This document shows positions 16,747 to 23,706 of a stretch of 64,000 nucleotides of DNA, piece after piece (within the stretch, counting starts at the first letter, position 1; the number at the start of each line of letters is the position of its first letter). The notes beneath the pieces are model-generated. The model worked only from the letters and a program-made list of their open reading frames with translations, searched no databases and had not been told where the DNA came from. A program made the translations under genes and the position numbers. The stretch lies in IMG/VR virus record IMGVR_UViG_3300037258_000046, positions 1 through 64,000 of that record, one strand, 5' to 3'. This DNA comes from a virus.

Positions 16747-16979
16747 GACCGACCCGACACCTTGTCGGCGATGATCGCCAGCGAGTCCGCGGCATGCACC
16801 GCGAGCGCGAAGCACGTGAGCGCGATGCACGCCGCCAGCTCCGCCGTGTCGTCGTCCGTGATCCCTTCGTCCTCGACGTCCTGCGCCACGATCGCGAGCG
16901 CCCGATCCACGCAGGCCACCGCATAGCGCGTCGGGTGAGCGCGAAACTCTCCCGCGCTCGGCAGATCACTCAGAGCCAC
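16743..16979 (-). CDS. Hypothetical helical protein, 78 aa
   Basis: GTG six bases after GAGGAGG that lies inside the preceding gene (14-nt overlap). Ala-rich helices with two buried Cys and an acidic EDEGITDDDTAEL turn. Not recognised. Confidence 0.55.
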   Translation of the reverse strand: MALSDLPSAGEFRAHPTRYAVACVDRALAIVAQDVEDEGITDDDTAELAACIALTCFALAVHAADSLAIIADKVSGRS

Positions 16980-17415
16980 CGTCGACCTCCTCCGGGTTCG
17001 GCGGATTGTCGGCGCTGATGCCCTCGCCGCCCTCAGTGCCCGATCCCGCCGTCGACGTCATCAGCTCCTCGCCCGCAGGAACGATCTCCACCTCGCCGTC
17101 GGCCTGCTCGTTCACGACCGACACGATCCCGCTCGCCGTGATCGCCTCGTACTCGACTCTTTCGCCGTGCGCCTGACGCACGCCTCGCACGACGATCGCC
17201 CACCGCGTCGTGTGCTGCCGCAGCCCTTGCGTCTTGAGTCGATCGAGCGGAAGCGGCTCCGGCCGGTACACGAGCAGCATCGCGCGCTCGTTGTTCTCGC
17301 CCGTCTCGACCGCCGCATGCCCGATCAGCTTGCACGGCCTGCCGAGCTGCTCCTGGAGCTGCCCCATCGCGCTCTCAGCGTCAGCCTTCAACGCTGCCGC
17401 CTGCTCCTTCGTCAT
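16966..17415 (-). CDS. Hypothetical protein, 149 aa
   Basis: First gene behind a motif promoter, with GAGGAGG before ATG. An N-terminal helix (TKEQAAALKADAESAMGQL) precedes an alpha/beta core, and the last 40 residues are acidic and Gly-rich (likely disordered). Heads an operon of about 12 small genes down to 13265. Confidence 0.6.
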   Translation of the reverse strand: MTKEQAAALKADAESAMGQLQEQLGRPCKLIGHAAVETGENNERAMLLVYRPEPLPLDRLKTQGLRQHTTRWAIVVRGVRQAHGERVEYEAITASGIVSVVNEQADGEVEIVPAGEELMTSTAGSGTEGGEGISADNPPNPEEVDGGSE

Positions 17416-17431
17416 CGCATCCTCCTCAGTC

Positions 17432-17457
17432 GTCGGGTTGCGCGGCAGACTGTAGCA
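17432..17457 (-). promoter_or_regulatory. Promoter motif copy before the gene at 17415
   Basis: TGCTACAGTCTGCCGCGCAACCCGACG (split core and tail): TACAGT at 17449-17454, conserved CGCAACCCGAC tail. It lies in the gap after the stop at 17486. Confidence 0.65.
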
Positions 17458-17485
17458 CCCTGCCGAACGGAATAGCGACCGGAGG

Positions 17486-18058
17486 CTAGCGCGCTGCTCG
17501 GGCTGTACTGATCGACCGCACGTTGTCCGGCTGCTCCGGCAAATGCCGCCTCACGACGTCGTGGATCTTCGCCAACGTCTCCTCGCCCACGCCGTCCTTC
17601 TCCATCACGTCGAGCACCTCGCGCACGATCACGTTGAAGTCGGCCTCCGCACGCCAGCGCGTCAGATTGCGCGGCAGCTTCCCGATCGCCTGTAGCAGCG
17701 TCATGCGCTCAGCGTCGACCTCGCGCATCTCGCGCATCGCGCCGACCGCAGCCGACGGGTGCACATCGCGATTGGCCTGCCAGAACTCGTCCAGCTCCTC
17801 AAGCATCCGCTCGCGCAGCGCGATCGCGTCCTCGACCACCTCGTTCGGCACGACCGGCGCCGCGAGCTGCTCGCCGTCGCGCAGATAGCGCTGCGCCGTG
17901 TCCTCGCTGATGCCCAGCTCTTTCGCGATCTGCCGCCACGTCATCGGGCGCGAGCGGCCACGCGCATCGACGCGCGCGCGCATCTCCGCGATCTCGCGAG
18001 CGAGCTTCACGCGCCGGTAGAGAACTCCCCCCCGTGCCGCCGCAACCGTTGCGGCCAT
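17486..18058 (-). CDS. Helix-turn-helix protein, possibly terminase small subunit-like or regulator, 190 aa
   Basis: TGATG overlap start. Residues about 40-68 form a homeodomain-like helix-turn-helix (TWRQIAKELGISEDTAQRYL). The rest is long helices with many charged residues (AIALRERMLEELDEF, MREMREVDAERMTLLQAIG), an architecture seen both in small terminases and in oligomeric regulators. It is 8 kb from the large terminase, which weakens the terminase reading. Confidence 0.5.
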   Translation of the reverse strand: MAATVAAARGGVLYRRVKLAREIAEMRARVDARGRSRPMTWRQIAKELGISEDTAQRYLRDGEQLAAPVVPNEVVEDAIALRERMLEELDEFWQANRDVHPSAAVGAMREMREVDAERMTLLQAIGKLPRNLTRWRAEADFNVIVREVLDVMEKDGVGEETLAKIHDVVRRHLPEQPDNVRSISTARAAR

Positions 18059-18495
18059 CAGACGATCCCCTCGACCGGCCAGATGACGGAGCGGCCGAGC
18101 TGGACGCGCATAACGCCGACCGCCGATGCGAACCGCTCGAACGCGTCCTCGCCCAGCGCCTCGCGCAGGGATGCTCGCCGCGCGTCGATGTAGTCGTCGA
18201 GCGCGTCCGTCTGCTCGTCTAGCCAAGTCTCCAGGTCCCCGTCGATCGTGAACCACTCGTTATGCAGGCGGAGCGCGTCGAAGCGCGCGTGCAGCTCGCG
18301 CTCGCAGTGTCGTGGATCGTCGGCCGTGTAGAGCAGCGCGCGGAGCCTGAGGGGCACTGGCGAGTCCGCCTGAATCCCCGATGCTCGCCGCGTCAGCGCT
18401 AGGTGCGTCGGCGAGAAGACACAGCCGATCTTGACGCGCCCGAGCCCCTGAGCCTCAAGCGCGTAGACCTGGCCGACCGATGGCTCGAACTCCAT
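18058..18495 (-). CDS. T5orf172/MUG113-type (GIY-YIG-like) domain protein, 145 aa
   Basis: Starts GQVYALEAQGLGRVKIGCVF, then SGIQADSPVPLRLRALL, a CERELHARF helix and LHNEWFTI, which is the order of motifs in the T5orf172 family of GIY-YIG-related domains. The catalytic Tyr-Tyr core is only partly kept, so nuclease activity is uncertain. Probably a leaderless message: TAGCAT is seven bases before ATG. Confidence 0.7.
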   Translation of the reverse strand: MEFEPSVGQVYALEAQGLGRVKIGCVFSPTHLALTRRASGIQADSPVPLRLRALLYTADDPRHCERELHARFDALRLHNEWFTIDGDLETWLDEQTDALDDYIDARRASLREALGEDAFERFASAVGVMRVQLGRSVIWPVEGIV

Positions 18496-18502
18496 CGGCG
18501 TG

Positions 18503-18508
18503 ATGCTA
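18503..18508 (-). promoter_or_regulatory. -10 box TAGCAT, probable leaderless start
   Basis: TAGCAT on the minus strand, seven bases upstream of the ATG at 18495, overlapping the TAG of the upstream gene. No -35 match at 19 nt. Confidence 0.4.
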
Positions 18509-18685
18509 CCCGTTGCGTGGTCGTCTGCGTCCGTGTTCGTCGTAGTCGCGATCGGAGTGTCTTCCGATGCTTTCTACGCGCTTTGTGCGTCGTGGTGGGG
18601 CGCCTGAGCCGTACTTTCGGCCCATCTCCGGGCCCTGTCGCTTCACCCGTGGCTGTCCCGGGCGTACGCGTTCGTCGTCGGTCAC
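18506..18685 (-). CDS. Hypothetical basic microprotein, 59 aa
   Basis: GTGA overlap start. A low-complexity, strongly basic and polar sequence (QPRVKRQGPEMGRKYGSG, APPRRTKRVES). Uses more A-rich codons than its neighbours. Likely nucleic-acid-associated; otherwise unknown. Confidence 0.5.
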   Translation of the reverse strand: MTDDERVRPGQPRVKRQGPEMGRKYGSGAPPRRTKRVESIGRHSDRDYDEHGRRRPRNG

Positions 18686-19002
18686 GTCAACGGCTGCATG
18701 TTGATCGGGTGGTTCGCGCCGACGTCGGCGGGCAGTAGCGGGCACTGTCGCGTGAGCCGTCCCGCGTCCGTCTTCCTGCCCGGGTCGACGTGGTAGGTAT
18801 GGCAGACCGGGCACCACTCCTTCTCGCCGACCGGGATCGCTACCGGCTCCTCGATCAGCCTGCGGGCGCGCGCGAGCAGCTCCGGCTGCTCCGCGAGCAT
18901 GCCGCCCACGAACCGCTCGGCCGCGTCGAACGCTGTCGGGTTGAGCACCGCGAGCGCGTACAGCGCGTACTCGATCTTCGTGCGCACCGTGTCGCCGGTC
19001 AT
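18682..19002 (-). CDS. Hypothetical protein with Cys/His motif, 106 aa
   Basis: ATGA overlap start. A helical N-terminus (RTKIEYALYALAVLNPTAF) is followed by CPVCHTYHVDPGRK and a later Cys, enough for a zinc site. No family. Confidence 0.6.
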   Translation of the reverse strand: MTGDTVRTKIEYALYALAVLNPTAFDAAERFVGGMLAEQPELLARARRLIEEPVAIPVGEKEWCPVCHTYHVDPGRKTDAGRLTRQCPLLPADVGANHPINMQPLT

Positions 19003-19256
19003 GCCGTCTTCTCCGCCAGCGGCGTGTAGCGGCCGTTGTCGCCCATGACCTCGACCGACTCCAGATCGTGCGGGTAGATCGTCTTCCAGTGCGGGCCGCG
19101 CGCGCCGCCCGGGAAGCGCACGCGCGCTTGTTCTCCGAGCGTCGGATGCGTCTGTATGCCCATGACCGTGCCGACGATCCTACGGCCACGGAACGGCATC
19201 CGGACGCGCTCGCCGGGATGCTCGCGCGCCCACGCCACGAACTCCTCGTAGGTCAT
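18999..19256 (-). CDS. Hypothetical protein, 85 aa
   Basis: Start chosen at the ATG of the TGATG overlap. The YEEFVAWAREHPGERVRM helix precedes a beta region RIVGTVMGIQTHPTLGEQARV that resembles an SH3/KOW-like barrel. Not assigned. Confidence 0.6.
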   Translation of the reverse strand: MTYEEFVAWAREHPGERVRMPFRGRRIVGTVMGIQTHPTLGEQARVRFPGGARGPHWKTIYPHDLESVEVMGDNGRYTPLAEKTA

Positions 19257-19681
19257 CACACGCCCGCCGGGATCTTCGACAGCAGCCCGATCAGCGTCGC
19301 GTTGTCGATCGACGTCGTCCTCGCCCCGACCTCGGCGCCCCCCTCGTTGTCGTCGTCGCCGATGCCGAGCGCTGCCAGCATCGCGCGCAGGCGGTCGCGC
19401 TGCTCCAGTCGCGCCGCGAGTCGCGCCATTGCCTCCTCGTCCGCGTCCGTCCAGTCGTGGCGCACGTGCTGCGCGATCACGACAACCTTGTGGCCGACAG
19501 GGAGCATCACGCGGCGCCAGTCGCGCGTCTCGACCGGCGCGGCCAGCTCGAACTCGATGCCCTTCGCGCGGCCATACGGCATCCGCGCGTCCAGATCGGT
19601 CAGCGTCGCCTTCGCGACGGTGCGCCGATGGTCGACCTCGACGGCATAGACGCCGCCGACGATCATGTCCTTGCGCTGCAT
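19256..19681 (-). CDS. Hypothetical protein, 141 aa
   Basis: TGATG overlap start. Beta-rich first half (MIVGGVYAVEVDHRRTVAKA, VMLPVGHKVVVIAQHV), then a helical acidic half (DEEAMARLAARLEQRDRLRAML). Several phages carry proteins with a similar 'vggvYav' opening; function unknown. Confidence 0.6.
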   Translation of the reverse strand: MQRKDMIVGGVYAVEVDHRRTVAKATLTDLDARMPYGRAKGIEFELAAPVETRDWRRVMLPVGHKVVVIAQHVRHDWTDADEEAMARLAARLEQRDRLRAMLAALGIGDDDNEGGAEVGARTTSIDNATLIGLLSKIPAGV

Positions 19682-19884
19682 CAGTCCACCGTCCTCAGCT
19701 TCGAGATTGTCCGCTTCGCGCGCTTGCCGCTCGCGAGCCTCAGAGTCACCATCTGCCCATCGACCGCGATCACCACGCCGATCACGAGCGGCTGCCCCGC
19801 ACCGTGGCGGCCGCGGCTCGTGACCCACGCGCCGGGGACGATGCCACGCCCCCAGCGATCGTCTCTCGTGAGCAGCGAGCCCAT
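19681..19884 (-). CDS. Hypothetical protein, 67 aa
   Basis: TGATG overlap start. Small beta barrel-like sequence (PGAWVTSRGRHGAGQPLVIG, VIAVDGQMVTLRLASG) with a basic end. Not recognised. Confidence 0.55.
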   Translation of the reverse strand: MGSLLTRDDRWGRGIVPGAWVTSRGRHGAGQPLVIGVVIAVDGQMVTLRLASGKRAKRTISKLRTVD

Positions 19885-20636
19885 CAGAGCGCCGCCATCA
19901 CGCTGCGCCGCGTCGCCTTCTTCGCGACGTCGGCCCACACGTGGAAAGCGTTGTCGTAGCCCTTAGAGAACCGGCCGACCACCGTTGCGTCGTAGGCGGC
20001 GCGCCATGCGTCGGTCCCGTTGATCGTCGCCGTCACGTCGAGCCCGAACGCGTCTACCAGCTCGTCAACCTTGAGCGCCAGCGAGTGCGCGCGCGGCACC
20101 TTCGCCAGCTCCTTCTCCAGCTTGGCAGCCCCGCGTGCTGCCTTGCGCGCCTCGACCTCGGCGCGCGAGTGAGCCTTCCGCTGCTCCGTCGTCATCTGCG
20201 CGACCGGCGCCGTCGGATAGCAGACCGTGCACGCCGTCATCGCGATCTCGGCGATGATCTCCGCCTCGCTCTTGCCCGACAGCCACGTCTGCCACGTAAA
20301 GCTCGTATCCCACCGGCAGGTCGAGCAGTCCATCGTCCGGTGCACGTGGCCGCCGTGAGCGGTGCAGAAGAACGCGCGCTCCCAGCCGCCGCGGCGATCG
20401 AACTCTGCGTTGAGGGGAGCCATCTGCTCGCGCAGCTCCGCGAGCTTCGCGGCGTGCTCTTCGAGCCGTGCTGTGCGCTCCGCCAGCTCGCGCTCGCTCT
20501 CGGCGCGCCACGGCATCCGCGGCTTGCTGTCGGCTGCCTGCCATGCGCGTCGCTGCTGGACCTTCCCGTGCAGCTCCGCGAGCTGCTCGTCGATCTCGGG
20601 AGGGGTCTGCTCTGTGATCGGTGTCGTGGTGGTCAT
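19884..20636 (-). CDS. Coiled-coil and Cys/His zinc-binding protein, 250 aa
   Basis: Start at MTTTTPITEQ, behind AGGAGC (ten bases off) and downstream of a full promoter; the frame stays open through the promoter, which would give a false longer protein. Residues about 15-85 are charged coiled coil. Then come CTAHGGHVHRTMDCSTC and CTVC, a Cys/His set for two zinc knuckles, a second coil, and a domain ending YDNAFHVWADVAKKATRR. First gene of an operon down to about 17486. Unknown function. Confidence 0.65.
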   Translation of the reverse strand: MTTTTPITEQTPPEIDEQLAELHGKVQQRRAWQAADSKPRMPWRAESERELAERTARLEEHAAKLAELREQMAPLNAEFDRRGGWERAFFCTAHGGHVHRTMDCSTCRWDTSFTWQTWLSGKSEAEIIAEIAMTACTVCYPTAPVAQMTTEQRKAHSRAEVEARKAARGAAKLEKELAKVPRAHSLALKVDELVDAFGLDVTATINGTDAWRAAYDATVVGRFSKGYDNAFHVWADVAKKATRRSVMAAL

Positions 20637-20652
20637 CGTCTGCTCCTTAGTT

Positions 20653-20699
20653 CCGGGTTGCGTTGCAAACTGTAGCACAACGCGGCCCGGACGTGTCAA
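20653..20699 (-). promoter_or_regulatory. Strong promoter TTGACA-N19-TACAGT
   Basis: TTGACA at 20694-20699, TACAGT at 20669-20674 inside the extended TGTGCTACAGT, then the conserved CAACGCAACCCGG. The -35 overlaps the stop of the upstream gene. Confidence 0.85.
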
Positions 20700-20935
20700 G
20701 CAGATATCGGCGCTCCGTCGCCGTACTCCTCGATCGACTCGCGCACGAGATCCCCCCACGTCTGCCGTCGCGTCCAGCGCAGCATCCAGCCGTTCGGGAA
20801 CTGCGGCGATGTCACGCGCAGCTCGCGGATCGGGTCGCGGTAGCCCGCGCGCTCCAGGATCGCCGCGACGGCCTCCAGCGCCTCGTCCAGCTCGGCGTGA
20901 TGCTCGGCGAGAACGTCCTGCATGAAGTAGGCCAT
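20696..20935 (-). CDS. Hypothetical protein, 79 aa
   Basis: TGATG overlap start. Helical half (MQDVLAEHHAELDEALEAV) and a basic Trp-rich half (NGWMLRWTRRQTWGDLV). Not recognised. Confidence 0.6.
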   Translation of the reverse strand: MAYFMQDVLAEHHAELDEALEAVAAILERAGYRDPIRELRVTSPQFPNGWMLRWTRRQTWGDLVRESIEEYGDGAPISA

Positions 20936-21195
20936 CAGAGCGCCACCGCGTACGCGCTGCGCCGCACGAGTTCCTCGACCGCCTGCTTCCGCGTCGGCTC
21001 GGCGCACGCCTGCATCAGCGAGCCGTCGGCGAGCATGACCTGCCGCCACCAATGGCGATCGTGCGCGTAGCGCCGGTACACCTTCCCGAGCGGGCAGATC
21101 ACCGCGTCGCGGTCGTCGAGCACTCCGACGTTGCCGTCGACGTCGATCGAGACGCGCAGCCCCGGCCGTACGGTCAGCTTCGTGTAGCGCGCCAT
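20935..21195 (-). CDS. Hypothetical protein, 86 aa
   Basis: ATG one base after the upstream TGA. Opens with a beta segment (RYTKLTVRPGLRVSIDVDGN), and contains VICPLGKVYRRYAHDRHWW. Function unknown. Confidence 0.6.
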   Translation of the reverse strand: MARYTKLTVRPGLRVSIDVDGNVGVLDDRDAVICPLGKVYRRYAHDRHWWRQVMLADGSLMQACAEPTRKQAVEELVRRSAYAVAL

Positions 21196-21196
21196 G

Positions 21197-21508
21197 TCAG
21201 ATCCCCAGCGCGCGGCGCTCGGCCTGCCAGAAGCGGCAGATGGGCCCGGTGTACTTCTGCTCCGTGTAGAGCGGCGAGTCGACGATCGCGCGCACCGCCT
21301 CGTTGCCCTTCGCCAGATGGTTGTCGATCGCGCGGCGCGTCGCTGCCGCGTTGCGGCCGGTCAGCGAGCCGTTGCCCATGCGCCGGTCGATCGACGTCAG
21401 TCCGTTCGTCGCGCGCTGGAGCTGCCCTTCGAGCCGCAGCATCTCGCGGACGTCCTGGAAGCTCGGCTCGCTCGTCTGTGTCTGTGTCTGTGTCTGTGTC
21501 GTGGTCAT
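21197..21508 (-). CDS. Hypothetical protein with Thr-Gln repeat at the N-terminus, 103 aa
   Basis: AGGAGC before ATG at 21508. The first ten residues are a short TQ run coded by a CAGACA repeat. The rest has a helical SFQDVREMLRLEGQLQRA segment and a basic core. The TQ run is a microsatellite that could vary in length. Not recognised. Confidence 0.6.
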   Translation of the reverse strand: MTTTQTQTQTQTSEPSFQDVREMLRLEGQLQRATNGLTSIDRRMGNGSLTGRNAAATRRAIDNHLAKGNEAVRAIVDSPLYTEQKYTGPICRFWQAERRALGI

Positions 21509-21527
21509 CGTCTGCTCCTGTCGTCGT

Positions 21528-21563
21528 CGGGTTGCGTTGCAAACTGTAGCACAACGCAACCCG
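21528..21563 (-). promoter_or_regulatory. Promoter motif embedded in a perfect 12-bp inverted repeat
   Basis: CGGGTTGCGTTG (21528-21539) and CAACGCAACCCG (21552-21563) flank a 12-base loop that holds TACAGT (21543-21548). No TTGACA at 19 nt. The dyad may be an operator or an RNA hairpin. Confidence 0.7.
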
Positions 21564-21574
21564 CGATGCGTCCG

Positions 21575-21952
21575 TCAGCTCGCCCATCTCGGCGACTTCG
21601 GCTCGCCGACGGTCGAGTACTCGCCGTCCATCGGCCACGGGCTCCAGTCGCGCAGGTCCGGGTACGCCTCCAGAATCAGCTCGCGCGCCTCCGCGTACAG
21701 CGCGGCGCGGCGCAGCTCGCACGCCTCGACGCGCTCCGGAGATCCCGGGCGCATGCGCTCGATCTCCTCGGGCAGCGGCCGCGCCGTGACGAGCCCCCAG
21801 CGCTCGCCGTCGACGGTGCGGACGGTCGAGTGTCCCGCGTAGCGCTCCCACGCGCGGTACACGTGCACGCGCGTGGTGAGGATATGCGTGCGGGTCACGA
21901 GCCGCTCGCCGACAGCGACGTGGGAGGGGATCGAATCAGTGATGGTGGGCAT
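21575..21952 (-). CDS. Hypothetical protein, 125 aa
   Basis: AAGGAG ten bases before ATG (MPTITDSIPS). Beta-rich first half (GERLVTRTHILTTRVHVY), then a helical segment ERMRPGSPERVEACELRRAA. Soluble; unknown. Confidence 0.6.
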   Translation of the reverse strand: MPTITDSIPSHVAVGERLVTRTHILTTRVHVYRAWERYAGHSTVRTVDGERWGLVTARPLPEEIERMRPGSPERVEACELRRAALYAEARELILEAYPDLRDWSPWPMDGEYSTVGEPKSPRWAS

Positions 21953-21968
21953 GATTGGCAAGCTCCTT

Positions 21969-22439
21969 TCAGAACTCGTCGTGGTAGCAGGATGCGCGGT
22001 AGGCGGCTTCGCCGACCTCGTCGCAATACACGTTCGTGCGCTCGCCCTTGACCCACACCTTCGAGCCGCGCTTGAAGACGCGCCGGACGGTGTAGGTGTC
22101 ATCGAAGGCTAGGTCGACGGTCACGCTGTAGCCGTGAGCGACCGGGAGAGTAATCCCCGTCTCGCGGACGCCGACGCGGCCGCCGCTGATGCCGAGCACG
22201 TTCATGCGCCCGATCTGCGCGACGATCGTCTTGGCGTCGGCGCGATCGTCGAACTCCTGCGCCGCCGCCTCCTCCGTCTCGCCGACGAACTTCTTGTGGA
22301 TCGCCAGCGCGATGTCCTTCGTGTCGATCCCGGTCTGCTCGCTCGCGACGGCCAGCGCTTGCTCGACCGTGGCGCCCGCGTTGCGGCGGCTGTAGAAGTG
22401 ATCGACTGCGGCGGGGAGAAGGTTGCTAGTGATGGTCAT
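21969..22439 (-). CDS. Hypothetical protein, 156 aa
   Basis: AAGGAG before ATG (MTITSNLLPA), downstream of a full promoter. The helical N-terminal half includes SEQTGIDTKDIALAI, and the C-terminal half is beta-rich and contains VFKRGSKVWVKGERT. No family recognised. Confidence 0.6.
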   Translation of the reverse strand: MTITSNLLPAAVDHFYSRRNAGATVEQALAVASEQTGIDTKDIALAIHKKFVGETEEAAAQEFDDRADAKTIVAQIGRMNVLGISGGRVGVRETGITLPVAHGYSVTVDLAFDDTYTVRRVFKRGSKVWVKGERTNVYCDEVGEAAYRASCYHDEF

Positions 22440-22460
22440 GTCGGGCTCCTTGTCGTTCGT

Positions 22461-22508
22461 TCCGGGTTGCGTTGCAAACTGTAGCACATCTCCCGGCCGA
22501 GCTGTCAA
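22461..22508 (-). promoter_or_regulatory. Strong promoter TTGACA-N19-TACAGT
   Basis: TTGACA at 22503-22508 and TACAGT at 22478-22483 within TGTGCTACAGT, followed by CAACGCAACCCGG. Drives the gene at 22439. Confidence 0.85.
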
Positions 22509-22525
22509 GAGTCGCTCGACGAATT

Positions 22526-22559
22526 GCGGGCGCGCCGCAGACCATCGCGACGCGCCCGC
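22526..22559 (-). terminator. Terminator-like hairpin without T tract
   Basis: 9-bp arms GCGGGCGCG (22526-22534) and CGCGCCCGC (22551-22559), just after the stop at 22569 and just before the next promoter. Only AATTCG follows, so termination would be weak or need a factor. Confidence 0.45.
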
Positions 22560-22568
22560 TTCGCTACC

Positions 22569-22916
22569 TCAGCCGCCGCACTCCGGCACCGTGACCGGCC
22601 ACGCCAGCCGATGCCCCGGCTCCCAATAGTCGAACACGGCCACCTGCTCAGCAGGCGTCGCGACGACAGACCCCGCGAGCGGATCCTGCGGGTCGCTGCT
22701 CAACGGCCAATCCTCACCCATGTCGGCCGTCGCCTCGTCCCACGTCGACGGCTCGAACTGAAAGCCGCCCATGAATCCGTTCCCCGTGTTGATCGTCCAA
22801 TCGTCGGTGCTCTCGTGCTCGAAGACGCACGACGCGAGCGCCGACATCGACGGCGCCGCGTCAGTCTCGACAACGACGGCCGCCGCGTGAGCCTCTGCGC
22901 GAGCATCCGCGCGCAA
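22569..22916 (-). CDS. Rpf-like/lysozyme-fold muralytic domain protein (start uncertain)
   Basis: The domain LASCVFEHESTDDWTINTG, GFMGGFQFEPSTW and later FDYWEPGHRLAWPV follows resuscitation-promoting-factor (transglycosylase-like) domains; the Glu in FEHES is the expected catalytic acid. The listed start is a TTG. The same frame stays open upstream to 23143 and codes a plausible membrane/signal segment (LAFTFVALLAGFGVAGS), but no ATG or GTG exists there. So the 5' end is unresolved (unusual start, frameshift or sequence error). Likely acts on peptidoglycan. Confidence 0.65.
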   Translation of the reverse strand: MRADARAEAHAAAVVVETDAAPSMSALASCVFEHESTDDWTINTGNGFMGGFQFEPSTWDEATADMGEDWPLSSDPQDPLAGSVVATPAEQVAVFDYWEPGHRLAWPVTVPECGG

Positions 22917-23143
22917 CGCGATCCGACAATGCCAGCGGTCGAGGTGATGCGACCGACGGCAGGCGTGGCGTGCTACCCGAACGATGCAGCCCCGATGCGG
23001 GCCGCAGTGCTTCTCCTGATGATGAACGCTGCCAGCTACACCGAATCCGGCGAGCAGTGCAACGAATGTGAAAGCGAGTCGGTGGACTTCAACCGGCCTC
23101 CTCTTCGTTTTCGCGTCGTGACCACGACGCCGGGCGCCGAGCG

Positions 23144-23578
23144 CTAGTCGCTCGACCCTTCCGGGGTGACCTGCTCCCCCGAAGCTGTGATGGTGGCGCT
23201 GCCGTCTGTCAGCCGCTCAAGCCATGCCGAGCGGTGGGCGCGCATCTCCAGGATCAGGTTCGCGATCTGCTCCAGCTCGAAGCCGCTCGCTTTCAGGTAC
23301 GCGACGAACGCCGCATCGCGCTCAGCCTCGACCGCGGCGTCGAGCACGATCAGCGCGTGCATCCGCGCCTGCGGCGTCGACCACGACCACGACACCTCAC
23401 CGGAGCGCAAGTGCACCTCGGGCAGCAGGTCGGAGTCGCGCACGATCGGGTCGACCCTGATCATGTCGCCGATCCCGGGCGCCGCGTTCATCTGCTCCGC
23501 CAGCAGCGACTCCAGCGACCGCACGCGCGCGATCAGCTCCGCCTTCGACATGCCTCGCAGCTCGGCGCGCGCGCTCAT
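23144..23578 (-). CDS. Hypothetical coiled-coil protein, 144 aa
   Basis: ATGA overlap start. N-terminal helix KAELIARVRSLESLLAEQ, a middle part, then long helices (LDAAVEAERDAAFVAYLK, ELEQIANLILEMRAHRSAW). Soluble; unknown. Confidence 0.6.
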   Translation of the reverse strand: MSARAELRGMSKAELIARVRSLESLLAEQMNAAPGIGDMIRVDPIVRDSDLLPEVHLRSGEVSWSWSTPQARMHALIVLDAAVEAERDAAFVAYLKASGFELEQIANLILEMRAHRSAWLERLTDGSATITASGEQVTPEGSSD

Positions 23579-23706
23579 GCTTTGCGCTCCGCTCTCGGGC
23601 ATGCGAGCGCGAGCCGCAGCGCGTGCCACCATCGAGCCCGTCTCGGGAAGTTCGGGTGTCCGCGCACGTGGCGGAAGCACTCCCCACAGAAGCGCCGACT
23701 ATTCAT
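23575..23706 (-). CDS. Small basic Cys/His protein, 43 aa
   Basis: ATG inside the last codons of the cupin gene; its TGA overlaps the next ATG. CGECFRHVRGH gives a Cys/His cluster and the rest is basic and aromatic (RARWWHALRL). Couplings on both sides support it. Confidence 0.6.
   Translation of the reverse strand: MNSRRFCGECFRHVRGHPNFPRRARWWHALRLALACPRAERKA

Noticed and set aside
17486-18058. Calling the helix-turn-helix protein the small terminase outright
   Set aside because: The fold would fit, but it is far from TerL and in a small accessory operon; kept as an alternative only.
19884-20759. Longer N-termini for genes after strong promoters (e.g. 20759, 22508, 26834, 60745)
   Set aside because: The extra residues (LQFATQPG, MCYSLQRNP and similar) are translations of the promoter motif; each gene has a Shine-Dalgarno and ATG after it.
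22524-23147. Plus-strand open frame of 207 codons over the Rpf-like gene
   Set aside because: No ribosome-binding site, odd composition, and the minus strand carries a recognisable Rpf-like domain.
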